DNA of 60,000 nt from the NCBI RefSeq assembly GCF_900009265.2, contig NZ_LR735008.1, positions 1 through 60,000 on the forward strand, read 5' to 3'. The notes below the pieces were generated by a model. It worked only from the letters and a program-made list of their open reading frames with translations. It had not been told where the DNA came from and made no database searches. How positions within the stretch are numbered: position 1 is the stretch's first letter; each line of letters begins with the position of its first letter. Positions 49,342 to 58,977 of this stretch are shown here, piece by piece. The position numbers were made by a program, and so were the translations under genes. Origin of the DNA: Planktothrix paucivesiculata PCC 9631 (GTDB lineage: Bacteria > Cyanobacteriota > Cyanobacteriia > Cyanobacteriales > Microcoleaceae).

Positions 49342-49518
49342 TCAAAACAGCCAAACTCTGTTGGGAACGGTAACTAACCCGGTTTGAATCAAAGGTAGAA
49401 CATCCTGATTTTGCTCTTGTCCAACCACCTGCAAACTTTGACGATAGCGTATCAGTTCAACGATAACTGCTGTCAAAAAAACCGGGAGTTTATCGGGATA
49501 AAATCTCCAGTACCTCAT
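49342..49518 (-). CDS. Possible small protein (58 aa), perhaps a gene fragment
   Basis: An ATG-started minus-strand frame reads MRYWRFYPDKLPVFLTAVIV, then ELIRYRQSLQVVGQEQNQDV, and ends VPNRVWLF. It is protein-like in composition, with an amphipathic or hydrophobic helix (about residues 11-24) and a polar loop. No family is recognised. No clear ribosome binding site is seen. It may be a real small gene or the end of a longer one that was lost. It is the only plausible coding sequence in the 722-bp gap. Confidence 0.3.
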   Translation of the reverse strand: MRYWRFYPDKLPVFLTAVIVELIRYRQSLQVVGQEQNQDVLPLIQTGLVTVPNRVWLF

Positions 49519-49826
49519 CAAGCCCAGCTTGAAGTTTGATCATAATACTGCCTGCCACATCAATTCTTTTTTGCATACCAACCCATTTTTTGCCCCATGT
49601 TGAACGGTGAACACGGGGGAATAATCCTCGTCGGAAAATGTATTATTTTAAAAAAAATAAGCCAATTTTCCTAGCCATAGACAGAGGAAAACTCAAGAAT
49701 ATTTAGGCTAAGATTGATTACTCTCTAAAATACTGACATTTTTAACATTAATGAAAATGAAAATAATGACAGTAGATCAATTCGTATTGATTAGCCGAGA
49801 AAAGTATGAGTTTGATCAGAACTTGA

Positions 49827-52232
49827 ATGGGGTGGATTATTCATCAACTTAATTCTATGCAGTACCAATGTTCTCCAACTAAAAAATCAGATTCGATCAA
49901 ACCAACACCGAACAATCAGAAGCTTACCAATTCGGGGATAAAAACTCAACAACGGGTTAACAAACTTCTGCATAACAGTCCGGTAGTAATTTTCAGTTGT
50001 CAACCTCAACCCAACTACCAAATCACATTTATTAGTGACAACGTTAAAATTTTATTAGGATATGATGTTGTGCAATTGTTGAGGGAAAAGGATATTTGGC
50101 ATACCTATGTTCCTGCTTCTGATCAAGATCAATGGCAAAATGCTTTTGGGCAATTATTAGCGAAAGAAAGCCATATTCATGAAGCTCGATTTGTACACGC
50201 TAATGGAAACTTGTGCTGGTTACGAGTGGAAATGCGCCTAATCAAAGATAAAGCAAAAAATGTTTCTGAAATTGTTGGTTACTTCGTGGATATTACCGAT
50301 CGCAAAGAAGCGGAAATACAACTATTAACCACCGAAAATCGTTTAAAAACAGTCATTGAAACCGTTGGTAGTGGAATTACCCTGAGTGATCAAAAAGGTA
50401 ATTTTTATATTTTTAATTCTAAAATGACAGAAATCACGGGATACTCTTTAGAAGATGCTCAATCTCATCAGGATTTTCTGGCCTTATTATATCCGAGTTC
50501 TGAATCCTATAGTCAGGCTCAAAGCCGATTAAAACAGGTAGCTTTAACCGGTTCAATCTTTAATGCAGAAACGACAATTCCCACTAAAAAGGGAGAGTTA
50601 AAAACCTTGCTTTTATCTACGGTAATGATGGAAAATCAGGAAAACCCGTTGTTTTTATCGACTTATCAAGATATTACTCCCCTAAAACGAGCCGAAAAAA
50701 CCTTATGTCAACTGATTGTTCAAGAACATTTAATTTGGGAGATTACTCATAAAATTCGTCAGTCTTTGAATTTAGACGATATTCTGAATACAACAGTTAT
50801 GGAAGTTCAACAATTACTTGAATGTGATCAAGTTTTTATTTATCGAATTTTTCCAGATTATCGAGGCAAAATTATTGCCCAAACCAACTCGAATGAATTG
50901 TTGAAAACCAAACAATCTGAGACGCCTTTAATTTCTTTAGAATCCTATGAAAAATTTAGTCAAGGTCGGCTTAGAGTAATCAATAATATCAATCATGATC
51001 CGATTCATCCAGAAATGTTTGAGTTTTTAAAATATTGGGACATTGATTCTGCGATTATGGTTCCTTTATTTGAACGGAATCATCTGTGGGGACTTTTAAT
51101 TGTTAATCAAAATCAAGGTTTACGCCGTTGGTTAAAATGGGAGGCTAACTTACTTAGACAAATCTCCGAACAGGTGGGGATTGCGATTCAACAAAGTCAA
51201 CTCTATCAAGAAACTCAAGATCAAGCCCGTCGCGCCCAAATCTTAAATCAGGTAATTCAAGTGATTCGCCAATCTTTGGATTTGGATACAATTTTTTCCA
51301 TGGCTATTACTGAAATTATCAATTTATTCCATTTGGAGAGAGCTTGTATTTTGCAATATCTTCCCGAAACTAAACAATGGCAAGAGGTGGCTTCCTGTAG
51401 TTATGATGGTGATATTAATTCTCCGATTTTGTCTGAGATTCAACAACTCTATTGTTTAGAAATTGATGATTTTGATCTTCCTAATTGTGAGGAAATTCAA
51501 TGTTTAACCGGAATTTTAGGAAGTTGGTTACCGATTCCTTTACGGGTGGGATCGGAAATTTGGGGCTGTTTGGGATTACTGAAACATCAGGATGCCATGG
51601 GTTGGAAAGAGTCGGAAATTGAGTTAACTTGTGCGATCGCGGATCAATTAGTGATCGCGATTCAACAGTCTGAACTCTATCAAGAATTACAAGTCGCTAA
51701 CCAACAATTACTCCGCCTAGCTACCATTGATGGTTTAACTCAAGTTGCTAATCGTCGTCGTTTTGACCAATATTTAGAACAGGAATGGCAACGTTTACAA
51801 GTAGAAAAAGGTGATTTGGCTTTGATTTTATGTGATATTGACTACTTCAAACAATACAATGATTACTATGGACATTTGGCTGGAGATAGCTGTTTGAAAA
51901 AAGTCGCTCAAGCCCTTGAGGAGATTTTACACAATTCTGCGGATTTATTAGCTCGATATGGCGGTGAAGAATTTGCCATTATTTTGCCGAATACTACTAG
52001 GGATGAGGCGATTAATCTGGCGCAACACATTCAAAATGCGATTGCCCACCTGCAATTACCCCATGCCGATTCTAGGGTGAGTCAATGGCTAACTTTGAGT
52101 TTAGGAGTAGCCTGTACCATCCCCTCGTCCCTAGTCCCCTCCTCCAGCTTAATTGCCGCTGCGGATCTGGCTTTGTATGATGCTAAACAGCAAGGACGCG
52201 CCCGTTATTGTGTTCAAGAAGTCGATGTTTGA
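49827..52232 (+). CDS. Diguanylate cyclase with PAS-PAS-GAF-GAF-GGDEF domains
   Basis: An 801-residue soluble protein. Two PAS domains come first (about residues 40-165 and 170-290), then two GAF domains (about 305-465 and 480-620), and a C-terminal GGDEF domain (about 635-795) with the active-site loop RYGGEEFAIILP. This makes it a c-di-GMP synthase. The inhibitory RxxD site that usually precedes the loop reads NSAD here, so product inhibition through that site is unlikely. The second GAF lacks an obvious bilin Cys; the ligands are unknown. The start may be an internal Met11 (MQYQCSP). No partner gene is adjacent. Confidence 0.88.
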   Translation: MGWIIHQLNSMQYQCSPTKKSDSIKPTPNNQKLTNSGIKTQQRVNKLLHNSPVVIFSCQPQPNYQITFISDNVKILLGYDVVQLLREKDIWHTYVPASDQDQWQNAFGQLLAKESHIHEARFVHANGNLCWLRVEMRLIKDKAKNVSEIVGYFVDITDRKEAEIQLLTTENRLKTVIETVGSGITLSDQKGNFYIFNSKMTEITGYSLEDAQSHQDFLALLYPSSESYSQAQSRLKQVALTGSIFNAETTIPTKKGELKTLLLSTVMMENQENPLFLSTYQDITPLKRAEKTLCQLIVQEHLIWEITHKIRQSLNLDDILNTTVMEVQQLLECDQVFIYRIFPDYRGKIIAQTNSNELLKTKQSETPLISLESYEKFSQGRLRVINNINHDPIHPEMFEFLKYWDIDSAIMVPLFERNHLWGLLIVNQNQGLRRWLKWEANLLRQISEQVGIAIQQSQLYQETQDQARRAQILNQVIQVIRQSLDLDTIFSMAITEIINLFHLERACILQYLPETKQWQEVASCSYDGDINSPILSEIQQLYCLEIDDFDLPNCEEIQCLTGILGSWLPIPLRVGSEIWGCLGLLKHQDAMGWKESEIELTCAIADQLVIAIQQSELYQELQVANQQLLRLATIDGLTQVANRRRFDQYLEQEWQRLQVEKGDLALILCDIDYFKQYNDYYGHLAGDSCLKKVAQALEEILHNSADLLARYGGEEFAIILPNTTRDEAINLAQHIQNAIAHLQLPHADSRVSQWLTLSLGVACTIPSSLVPSSSLIAAADLALYDAKQQGRARYCVQEVDV

Positions 52233-52352
52233 AAATTGTTTTTCTGGTGTTCTGGTGTTCTCGTGTTATCCTGTAAACTTTTCTACCCCACGGTACTATC
52301 GTTTTTGAGACTGTTGTGATAAAATACTTTTGTGATGAAATTTTGGGGACTG

Positions 52353-52392
52353 AGCGCTCTGTTGAACTGAAAGGGGGAGAGCGCTCTTTATT
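52353..52392. terminator. Bidirectional terminator between the GGDEF gene and leuB
   Basis: The stem agcgctct (52353-52360) / agagcgct (52378-52385) encloses a 17-nt loop and is followed on the plus strand by ctttatt. It lies between the convergent GGDEF and leuB genes. Confidence 0.65.
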
Positions 52393-52406
52393 ATTGGGGC
52401 TGTGAA

Positions 52407-53504
52407 CTAATTTTCTTCTAGGGCTTTTAACAACATTTCTCCGATTTGTTGACAACCGACTAATTTCATCCCTTCAGACATAATATCTCCGGTACGATAT
52501 CCCCAATCTAAGACTTTTAAAACCGCATTTTCTAGTTTTTCCGCCGCCACGGGTTGATCTAAGCCATAGCGTAACATCATCGCCGCACTCAGGACTTGAG
52601 CTAGGGGGTTAGCCCGATCCTGTCCGGCAATATCGGGGGCCGAGCCGTGCACGGGTTCAAACACCCCAGGGCCAGATTCTCCTAAGCTCGCAGAAGGTAA
52701 CATTCCGATACTTCCGGTTAACATGGCCGCCACATCGGAGAGAATATCACCAAATAAATTCCCCGTCACAATCGTATCAAACTGTTTGGGGGCACGAACT
52801 AACTGCATCGCGGCATTGTCAACATATAAATGAGATAGTTCAACATCGGAATATTCGGAAGAAAGTGAGATAATCCGATCGCGCCATAACTGAGACACAT
52901 CTAAGACATTGGCCTTATCTACAGAACAGAGTCTACCCCCACGTTTCCGGGCCGTTTCAAACCCAACCCGGCCAATCCGATCAATCTCAGATTCGGTGTA
53001 GGCCATGGTATTCACCCCGCGTTTTTCCCCCGTTTCCGTCTGAAAAATTCCCTTGGGTTGTCCAAAATAAATTCCCCCGGTGAGTTCGCGGACAACCATA
53101 ATATCCACCCCTTCCACGATCTCTTTTTTCAAGGAAGAAGCATCAATTAAATGGGGTAAAATTGTAGCTGGACGTAAATTAGCAAATAATTTTAATCCAG
53201 CCCGTAACCCCAGTAACCCAGTTTCTGGCCGTTGATGCCGGGGTAAATTGTCCCATTTGTATCCCCCAATTGCTGCTAACAGCACCGCATCACTCTTGAG
53301 ACACTGTTCTAAGGTTTCCGGCGGTAGGGGTTCTCCGGTAGCATCAATGGCGGCTCCTCCCATCAAGGCTTGATGAAAATTGAAGGTAATATTCAGTTGC
53401 TTGCCAACGACTTTTAACGCATCGACCGCCACCGCTATAATTTCAGGGCCGATTCCATCGCCAGGAAGTAGAGTAATGCGGTAGTTTTGACTCATAATCT
53501 TCAT
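52407..53504 (-). CDS. leuB: 3-isopropylmalate dehydrogenase
   Basis: A 365-residue NAD-dependent enzyme that oxidises and decarboxylates 3-isopropylmalate in leucine synthesis. Typical blocks are [14 protein letters not shown] near the start, [14 protein letters not shown], the Arg-rich substrate site [31 protein letters not shown], and [30 protein letters not shown] with metal-binding Asp residues. [20 protein letters not shown] is the NAD site. The start may be Met4 (MSQNYRI) rather than the ATG nine bases upstream. It stands alone, divergent from the stress-protein gene. Confidence 0.95.
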   Translation of the reverse strand: MKIMSQNYRITLLPGDGIGPEIIAVAVDALKVVGKQLNITFNFHQALMGGAAIDATGEPLPPETLEQCLKSDAVLLAAIGGYKWDNLPRHQRPETGLLGLRAGLKLFANLRPATILPHLIDASSLKKEIVEGVDIMVVRELTGGIYFGQPKGIFQTETGEKRGVNTMAYTESEIDRIGRVGFETARKRGGRLCSVDKANVLDVSQLWRDRIISLSSEYSDVELSHLYVDNAAMQLVRAPKQFDTIVTGNLFGDILSDVAAMLTGSIGMLPSASLGESGPGVFEPVHGSAPDIAGQDRANPLAQVLSAAMMLRYGLDQPVAAEKLENAVLKVLDWGYRTGDIMSEGMKLVGCQQIGEMLLKALEEN

Positions 53505-53703
53505 GTATTAACAAAACAGATTAGTTGAGGCGAGGTTGAACCGGGTCAGCGATCGCCCAACCTTCAAATGTAGCATTCCTTGAACCAAAAATGTTAATCT
53601 ATAGTTTAAGATAGGGACAGGGAATTAATTCCTTTTACATAAAAATTTTTTGCATTTTACCACACCGATAACGGAGTTAAAACCAATTAAGCAGGACAAA
53701 AAA

Positions 53704-54177
53704 ATGGACTATCAAAAAATTTTAGTTTCAATTGATCGAACTCCCCAAGCAGAGTTTGTTTTTCGTCAAGGTGTAGAACTAGCGAAACTGTACGAAAGTC
53801 AGTTAAAACTGTTTCATTGTATTAGTGTATCACCGATGATTTTGGGTTCCCCGGGGGACTTATATGGTCAACGGTTAAATCAAGTAGCCCAAATTCAACA
53901 CGAATTAATTGACAAAGAAATTGATGAAGTCTCGGGGTGGTTGTCAACTTTTATCAGTTATGCCGAACGGCAGGGAGTTACAATTGAAACCGAATATCAA
54001 GTGGGAGAAGCGGGGTATTGGATTCGAGAAATGACCCAAAAATGGGGTGCTGATTTAGTGATTGTTGGCAGACGCAATCGTTCAGAATTAGCCGAATTGT
54101 TCTTAGGGAGCGTGAGTAATTATGTTGTTCATCATGTTAAATGTTCTGTGTTAATTGTACAGCAACCTGAAAATTAA
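53704..54177 (+). CDS. Universal stress protein (UspA family)
   Basis: A 157-residue UspA-fold protein starting MDYQKILVSIDRT at the ATG at 53704; a TTG 54 bp upstream is in frame but gives a poor N-terminus. The nucleotide-binding loop normally reads G-x2-G-x9-G-S/T. Here it is VGRRNRSELAELFLGSVSNYV, where the second Gly is Asn, so ATP binding may be weak or lost. A family-typical C-terminal strand, KCSVLIVQQ, ends the domain. A terminator follows at 54207. It is convergent with the antiporter gene, which itself carries two USP-like domains. Confidence 0.9.
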   Translation: MDYQKILVSIDRTPQAEFVFRQGVELAKLYESQLKLFHCISVSPMILGSPGDLYGQRLNQVAQIQHELIDKEIDEVSGWLSTFISYAERQGVTIETEYQVGEAGYWIREMTQKWGADLVIVGRRNRSELAELFLGSVSNYVVHHVKCSVLIVQQPEN

Positions 54178-54206
54178 GACCATTAATTTTTATTCATTTT
54201 CCCTAT

Positions 54207-54235
54207 AGAGATGAGCCACAGCCCATCTCTTTTTC
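54207..54235 (+). terminator. Intrinsic terminator of the universal stress protein gene
   Basis: The stem agagatg (54207-54213) / catctct (54224-54230) encloses a 10-nt loop and is followed by five T residues. It lies 29 bp after the stop and touches the stop codon of the convergent antiporter gene. Confidence 0.8.
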
Positions 54236-56310
54236 TATTCGTGGGGTTCTCCAAATAGAATCATTGAACAAGGGAGTTGATGAATCACTTCGCTGGTGAC
54301 ACTACTAACTTCCAATCCTCCGGCGGTGCGACGACGTTGCGATCGCAAGATAATCAGATCAATTTGTTGGGTTTCTGACAAAATCACAGAAGATATATCA
54401 TTAGAAGAAATAATTTTAATCTCCGATAGCACTTGAGAGTCCGCATTCTGTATAACTTGATTGAGTTCGGCTTGAATTGTGGCAATTTGTTCCGGTTGAG
54501 CTTGAGGAGAATAAACGTGTAATACCGTAATTTTTGCTTGGTTAGTATCTGCTAAAAGTTGAGCAAAACGAATTGTACGAATTGTTGGTAGTGTTAGGGT
54601 TTTAACCGGAACTAAAATTGTTTTAATTGCAGTAGGTTCTTTTAATAATTTCATGACTGCGACCGGACAATGGCTAGACCAAAAAACACTATCAATCACA
54701 TTTCCAAAGAGTCGGGTTCGCAGTCTCAGATCATGACCCCATCCCATGACAATTAGACTGGCATTTTGTTCACAGGCCGTACGCACAATTCCCGTGGAAA
54801 CATCACTATCAATCCGCAGTTGGGGTTTAGTTTCTACATTAAATTCTCGCCCAACCTTTAAGGCTTGATTTAGTAAAATTCGACTATTAATTAGGGCTGA
54901 TTGTAATTCCGGTTCATCCAGATGAATTTGGGCTTGAGTTGCAATCGATAAAGGGATAATTCCCCCGGATTCATGACGGGCAATTAACGCTGCCATTTCG
55001 ATTAAATAGCGTTCTGTATTAGGGTTAGAAACGGGAACAACAACTCGAAAGGGAGTGGCGGATTCGAGTAGAGAAACTTGAGAGCGATTTTCCCACCATA
55101 ACAGCGATTCAGAGGTTTCTAATAAGGGAGTTACTAAGCGCAATTTCGGGGCGAATTTTTGAGTTAATAATGGCCCCAAAGTGGAAGTTACCACCATCAT
55201 GACAATCACACTATTAAAGATAGCTTCTGTGAGTAATCCCACTTGTAAACCGACTAAGGTGGCGGCTAAAGTGGCGGCGACTTGTGGTAGGGATAACGAC
55301 CACATCACCATGGTTTCATTCCAGTTATAACGATAAAGTTTTTTCGCAATCCAAGCCGCAATAAATTTACTCCCAATCAATCCTAAAACAATCGATAAAG
55401 TCAATTCAAAACTATTAATTAATGTAGAAATAAAAATCGGAACATTTAATAATAGTCCCATAGCCACAAAGAAAAAGGGAATAAACAATACACTCCCGAG
55501 AAATTCCACTTTTTCTTTAACGGGGCTATTTCCCACCACTTCATTAATTGCCAACCCCGCTAAAAATGCCCCCACAATCATATCAACTTTGATGATTTGC
55601 GCTCCCACAGATGCCACAAATAAAACCATTAGAACAAAGAGAAATTGATTACTTTCATCATCTCCTGTGCGTTGGAAGTAGATTTTTCCTAAGCGACTAA
55701 ATCCCAATAAAACAATCGCTGAATAAATTCCTAATAATGAAAATTGCCAAATCAATCCTTGCACAGTAAACTCACCAGCATGAATTGAAACACAGATAGC
55801 TAACACAAATAAAGCACTAATATCTGTAAAGACAGTTGCCCCAATGCTAACGACAACGGATTCGGCATCAACTAATCCTAACCGTTGAATAATTGGATAA
55901 CCAATAGGGGTATGGGAGGATAAAATAGAACCCATTAAAATAGCAGCATTAGGCCCAAATCCAAAAGCAAAGGCGACTAATATACCCGTGATCAGAGGCA
56001 CAAGAAATGTCGCCAATCCAAAGCCCAAAGACCGATGTTTGTTTTTATGGAATTGTTCGAGATCAATTTCTAATCCTGCTACAAATAATAAATAAACTTT
56101 ACCAATATCTGAAAATAGTTTCATAGTTTCAGAAGTCGGTTCTAGTAAATTTAATCCATGGGGTCCTAAGGCAACTCCTGCGATTAATAATCCCACCAGT
56201 CCTGGTAATTTTAATCGTTCAAACCAAGGAGGAATCGCTAAGGAAACTAATAATAAAATCGTAAAAGAAACAATGGGGCTATCAGGAAGCCAAGATAAAA
56301 ATTGAGACAT
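54235..56310 (-). CDS. CPA2-type cation:proton antiporter with C-terminal USP domains
   Basis: A 691-residue protein. Residues about 1-395 hold 12-13 membrane helices of a monovalent cation:proton antiporter (CPA2), with the family segments LVGLLIAGVALGPHGLNLL, LLFVAGLEIDLEQF, VDMIVGAFLAGLAINEV and VMWSLSLPQVAATLAATLVGLQ. The cytoplasmic part (about 425-690) contains two universal-stress-like domains, with IVMGWGHDLRLRTRLFGNVIDSVFWSSHCPVAVM as the clearest. The predicted role is Na+ or K+/H+ exchange with nucleotide-type regulation. The neighbouring free-standing USP gene suggests a functional pairing. Confidence 0.88.
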   Translation of the reverse strand: MSQFLSWLPDSPIVSFTILLLVSLAIPPWFERLKLPGLVGLLIAGVALGPHGLNLLEPTSETMKLFSDIGKVYLLFVAGLEIDLEQFHKNKHRSLGFGLATFLVPLITGILVAFAFGFGPNAAILMGSILSSHTPIGYPIIQRLGLVDAESVVVSIGATVFTDISALFVLAICVSIHAGEFTVQGLIWQFSLLGIYSAIVLLGFSRLGKIYFQRTGDDESNQFLFVLMVLFVASVGAQIIKVDMIVGAFLAGLAINEVVGNSPVKEKVEFLGSVLFIPFFFVAMGLLLNVPIFISTLINSFELTLSIVLGLIGSKFIAAWIAKKLYRYNWNETMVMWSLSLPQVAATLAATLVGLQVGLLTEAIFNSVIVMMVVTSTLGPLLTQKFAPKLRLVTPLLETSESLLWWENRSQVSLLESATPFRVVVPVSNPNTERYLIEMAALIARHESGGIIPLSIATQAQIHLDEPELQSALINSRILLNQALKVGREFNVETKPQLRIDSDVSTGIVRTACEQNASLIVMGWGHDLRLRTRLFGNVIDSVFWSSHCPVAVMKLLKEPTAIKTILVPVKTLTLPTIRTIRFAQLLADTNQAKITVLHVYSPQAQPEQIATIQAELNQVIQNADSQVLSEIKIISSNDISSVILSETQQIDLIILRSQRRRTAGGLEVSSVTSEVIHQLPCSMILFGEPHE

Positions 56311-56322
56311 AAATTATTAATT

Positions 56323-56357
56323 ATCAGTAATCAGTTATCATTAATCAGTTATCAGTC
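56323..56357. repeat. Heptamer tandem repeat (atcagtt/atcagta)
   Basis: Five heptamers in the order atcagta, atcagtt, atcatta, atcagtt, atcagtc, in the 80-bp spacer between the glmS 3' end and the antiporter start. The unit is the reverse complement of the aactgat family at 31348. Confidence 0.8.
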
Positions 56358-56390
56358 TAAAAGTTAACTGATAACTGAAGATCAGAGGTT

Positions 56391-58307
56391 TTATTCAACC
56401 GTTACCGACTTAGCTAAATTTCGAGGCTGATCCACATCTAAACCCCTTCGGGCTGCAATATAATAGGCTAATAATTGCAGAGGAATTACGGTTAGAATCG
56501 GCGATAAAATTTCATCCACGATCGGAACAGCTAGAACATCATCAAAGGTTTCCTTGGCTTCGAGTTCTTCTAGGGGCATCACCCCAATTAAACGAGCATC
56601 TCTTGCCTTGGCTTCTTGAGCATTAGAAATCACTTTTTCATACACTGTTCCGGGCATGGCGATCGCCACTACGGGCACTTTTTCATCTAATAAAGCAATG
56701 GGGCCATGTTTCATTTCTCCCGCCGGATATCCCTCCGCATGAATATAACTAATTTCTTTTAATTTTAATGCCCCTTCTAAAGCAATGGGAAAATTAATTC
56801 CTCGGCCCAAAAAGATAAAGTCTTGGGTTTCATTAAAATCAGAGGCTAACTCCTCAATATGTTTTTCTTGACCCTGTAATAACTGTTCCATTTGAGCCGG
56901 AAGTTGTCGCAAATCCTTGATAATTTCAAGTAAGCGAGATTCCGGCAAACTTTGACGATGCCAAGCAATATCTAAAGCCAATAAATAAAAGGCAACTAAT
57001 TGAGCAACAAAGGTTTTGGTTGCAGCTACCCCAATTTCAATTCCGGCTCTGGTATCAATAATATGGGGAACTAATTGGGCTAAAGAACTTTCAGGACGGT
57101 TCGTAATTCCTAATAGTTTAGGCGCGTATTTTGCCGGGGTATTAACCCGTCGTTGTTGTTCCATAGCTAAGGAAGCTAAGGTATCAGCCGTTTCTCCTGA
57201 CTGCGTAACCCCAATCGTTAAAGTATGGGGTCGTAGGGGAGTCGGTGCGTAACGGGCCTCAGACGCATACTGTACCGCAGTAGGAATATTGGCGATTTGT
57301 TCTAACAAATATTTCCCGACTAAACTAGCGTGCCAACTGGTTCCACAGGCTAGAATTTCAATTTGTTCTAAATCTTGATACCAGCTTGAAGGAACACTTA
57401 AATGAATCGGTGAAGGGCGTTTTTTTGCTTTAGATTTTTCAGTTATTTTTTCCGGTTCTAACTCCAATTCTGGATCTAAATAGGCTTGCAAACAATCCCG
57501 AACAACTCCCGGTTGTTCATGGATTTCTTTTAACATAAAATGTTTAAAGATATGCTTCTCAACCAGAGTGGGACTCCAATTCAGAATCCGAGGAACTTTA
57601 TGTAAACGCTCTCCCGCAAAACTATAAACTTCTACACCCAAATGGGTTAAACGAGCCATTTCCCCATTTTCCAAACTTAAAACCGCTTGGGTATAGGGAA
57701 CTAAAGCCGGGGTATCCGATGCACAGAAAAATTCTCCTTGACCTAAACCAATAGATAAAGGAGCTTGTTGACGAGCCACAATTAATTCATTGGGAGAATC
57801 TGCACATAAAACCGCAATGGCAAAGGCTCCTTCTAAACGATTAACCGTTTGACGCACAGCCTCTAAAAAAGATATTTTTTCAGAAGTTGGAGTGGCTAAA
57901 AAGTCAGCAATCAAATGGGGAATCACTTCCGTATCCGTATCGGATTTAAACTCATAACCCTTAGCTTTTAATTCTTCTCGTAATTCCCGATAATTTTCCA
58001 CAATTCCATTCTGAACAACCGCCACTCGTCCTTTATTATCCAAGTGCGGATGGGCATTTCGTTCTTCTGGTTTGCCATGGGTTGCCCAGCGTGTATGACC
58101 AATTCCAATACTAGAGGGCATCTCAACATGGGCTAATTTTTCCCGTAGGTTATGGAGCTTTCCCTTAGCTCTAAGAGAATGAATATTCCCTTCCCAAATT
58201 GTCGCCAAACCCGCCGAATCATAACCCCGATATTCCAGTTTTTCTAACCCAGCCATGAGAATTTCACTGGCAATTCGAGTCCCAATGTAACCTACAATTC
58301 CACACAT
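56391..58307 (-). CDS. glmS: Glutamine--fructose-6-phosphate aminotransferase
   Basis: A 638-residue enzyme that makes glucosamine-6-phosphate for peptidoglycan and other glycans. The start is the ATG at 58305-58307, giving MCGIVGYIG with the nucleophile Cys2. It is preceded by AGGAG about 11 bp upstream; an in-frame GTG at 58316 is too close to that site. The glutaminase domain covers about residues 1-240 (GHTRWATHG, TDTEVIPHL). Two SIS isomerase domains follow (LACGTSWHASLVGKYLLE and FLGRGINFPIALEGALKLKEISYIHAEGYPAGEMKHGPIAL), ending with DQPRNLAKSVTVE. No glmS ribozyme is seen upstream. Confidence 0.97.
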   Translation of the reverse strand: MCGIVGYIGTRIASEILMAGLEKLEYRGYDSAGLATIWEGNIHSLRAKGKLHNLREKLAHVEMPSSIGIGHTRWATHGKPEERNAHPHLDNKGRVAVVQNGIVENYRELREELKAKGYEFKSDTDTEVIPHLIADFLATPTSEKISFLEAVRQTVNRLEGAFAIAVLCADSPNELIVARQQAPLSIGLGQGEFFCASDTPALVPYTQAVLSLENGEMARLTHLGVEVYSFAGERLHKVPRILNWSPTLVEKHIFKHFMLKEIHEQPGVVRDCLQAYLDPELELEPEKITEKSKAKKRPSPIHLSVPSSWYQDLEQIEILACGTSWHASLVGKYLLEQIANIPTAVQYASEARYAPTPLRPHTLTIGVTQSGETADTLASLAMEQQRRVNTPAKYAPKLLGITNRPESSLAQLVPHIIDTRAGIEIGVAATKTFVAQLVAFYLLALDIAWHRQSLPESRLLEIIKDLRQLPAQMEQLLQGQEKHIEELASDFNETQDFIFLGRGINFPIALEGALKLKEISYIHAEGYPAGEMKHGPIALLDEKVPVVAIAMPGTVYEKVISNAQEAKARDARLIGVMPLEELEAKETFDDVLAVPIVDEILSPILTVIPLQLLAYYIAARRGLDVDQPRNLAKSVTVE

Positions 58308-58431
58308 GAATCTCACATCTCCTGTTTCAGTGGCTCCCGAATCTTAATCCGAGTTCATTCCCCCTATCTTAACAATCGCGATATCTTTATATTCCGGTAT
58401 CGAATTTCAGTTAACCAGGAACACCCCCAAC

Positions 58432-58458
58432 AAAAAAGAGGGTGGAATTTCCCCCCTC
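58432..58458 (-). terminator. Intrinsic terminator of psaC
   Basis: On the minus strand, gaggg (58458-58454) pairs with ccctc (58442-58438), and ggaa/ttcc continues the stem to a tight loop. A run of six T residues follows (58437-58432). It lies 83 bp downstream of psaC. Confidence 0.8.
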
Positions 58459-58540
58459 CATGAAGATTGAACCCACTGTAGTCTTTCCGGTGAAAGCAGT
58501 ACATTATGGATTAATATAAACAACTGCTTTGGGGCAGAGT

Positions 58541-58816
<276 letters not shown>

Positions 58817-58977
58817 TTACAAGTTCTGCCCTAAGTACAGATTAGAAGTCCAGCTTAATATGAGCGGAATCATCCCATATATTGCATCACAATACCCCAG
58901 TGTTTCACTTCCAATACACATAAGGAAATAAAACTTTAAACAATTTGACAATTGAGTGCCTAAACCTGAACTGTCAA

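Larger units (their letters stand above)
49105..49826. other. 722-bp gene-poor region
   Basis: The region has a hairpin at 49127-49149, a possible small minus-strand ORF at 49342-49518, and AT-rich DNA upstream of the GGDEF gene. A TTG/ATG-started plus-strand frame at 49128-49310 begins inside the hairpin and looks spurious. No tRNA or other RNA gene is recognised. Confidence 0.5.

Noticed and set aside
52183-52455. Minus-strand frame of 90 codons overlapping the ends of the GGDEF and leuB genes
   Set aside because: It lies opposite well-supported coding sequence and across the terminator at 52353, and has no recognisable protein features.
58308-58540. glmS ribozyme in the glmS upstream region
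   Set aside because: No sequence resembling the conserved ribozyme core is visible. The spacer holds only a ribosome binding site and the psaC terminator.
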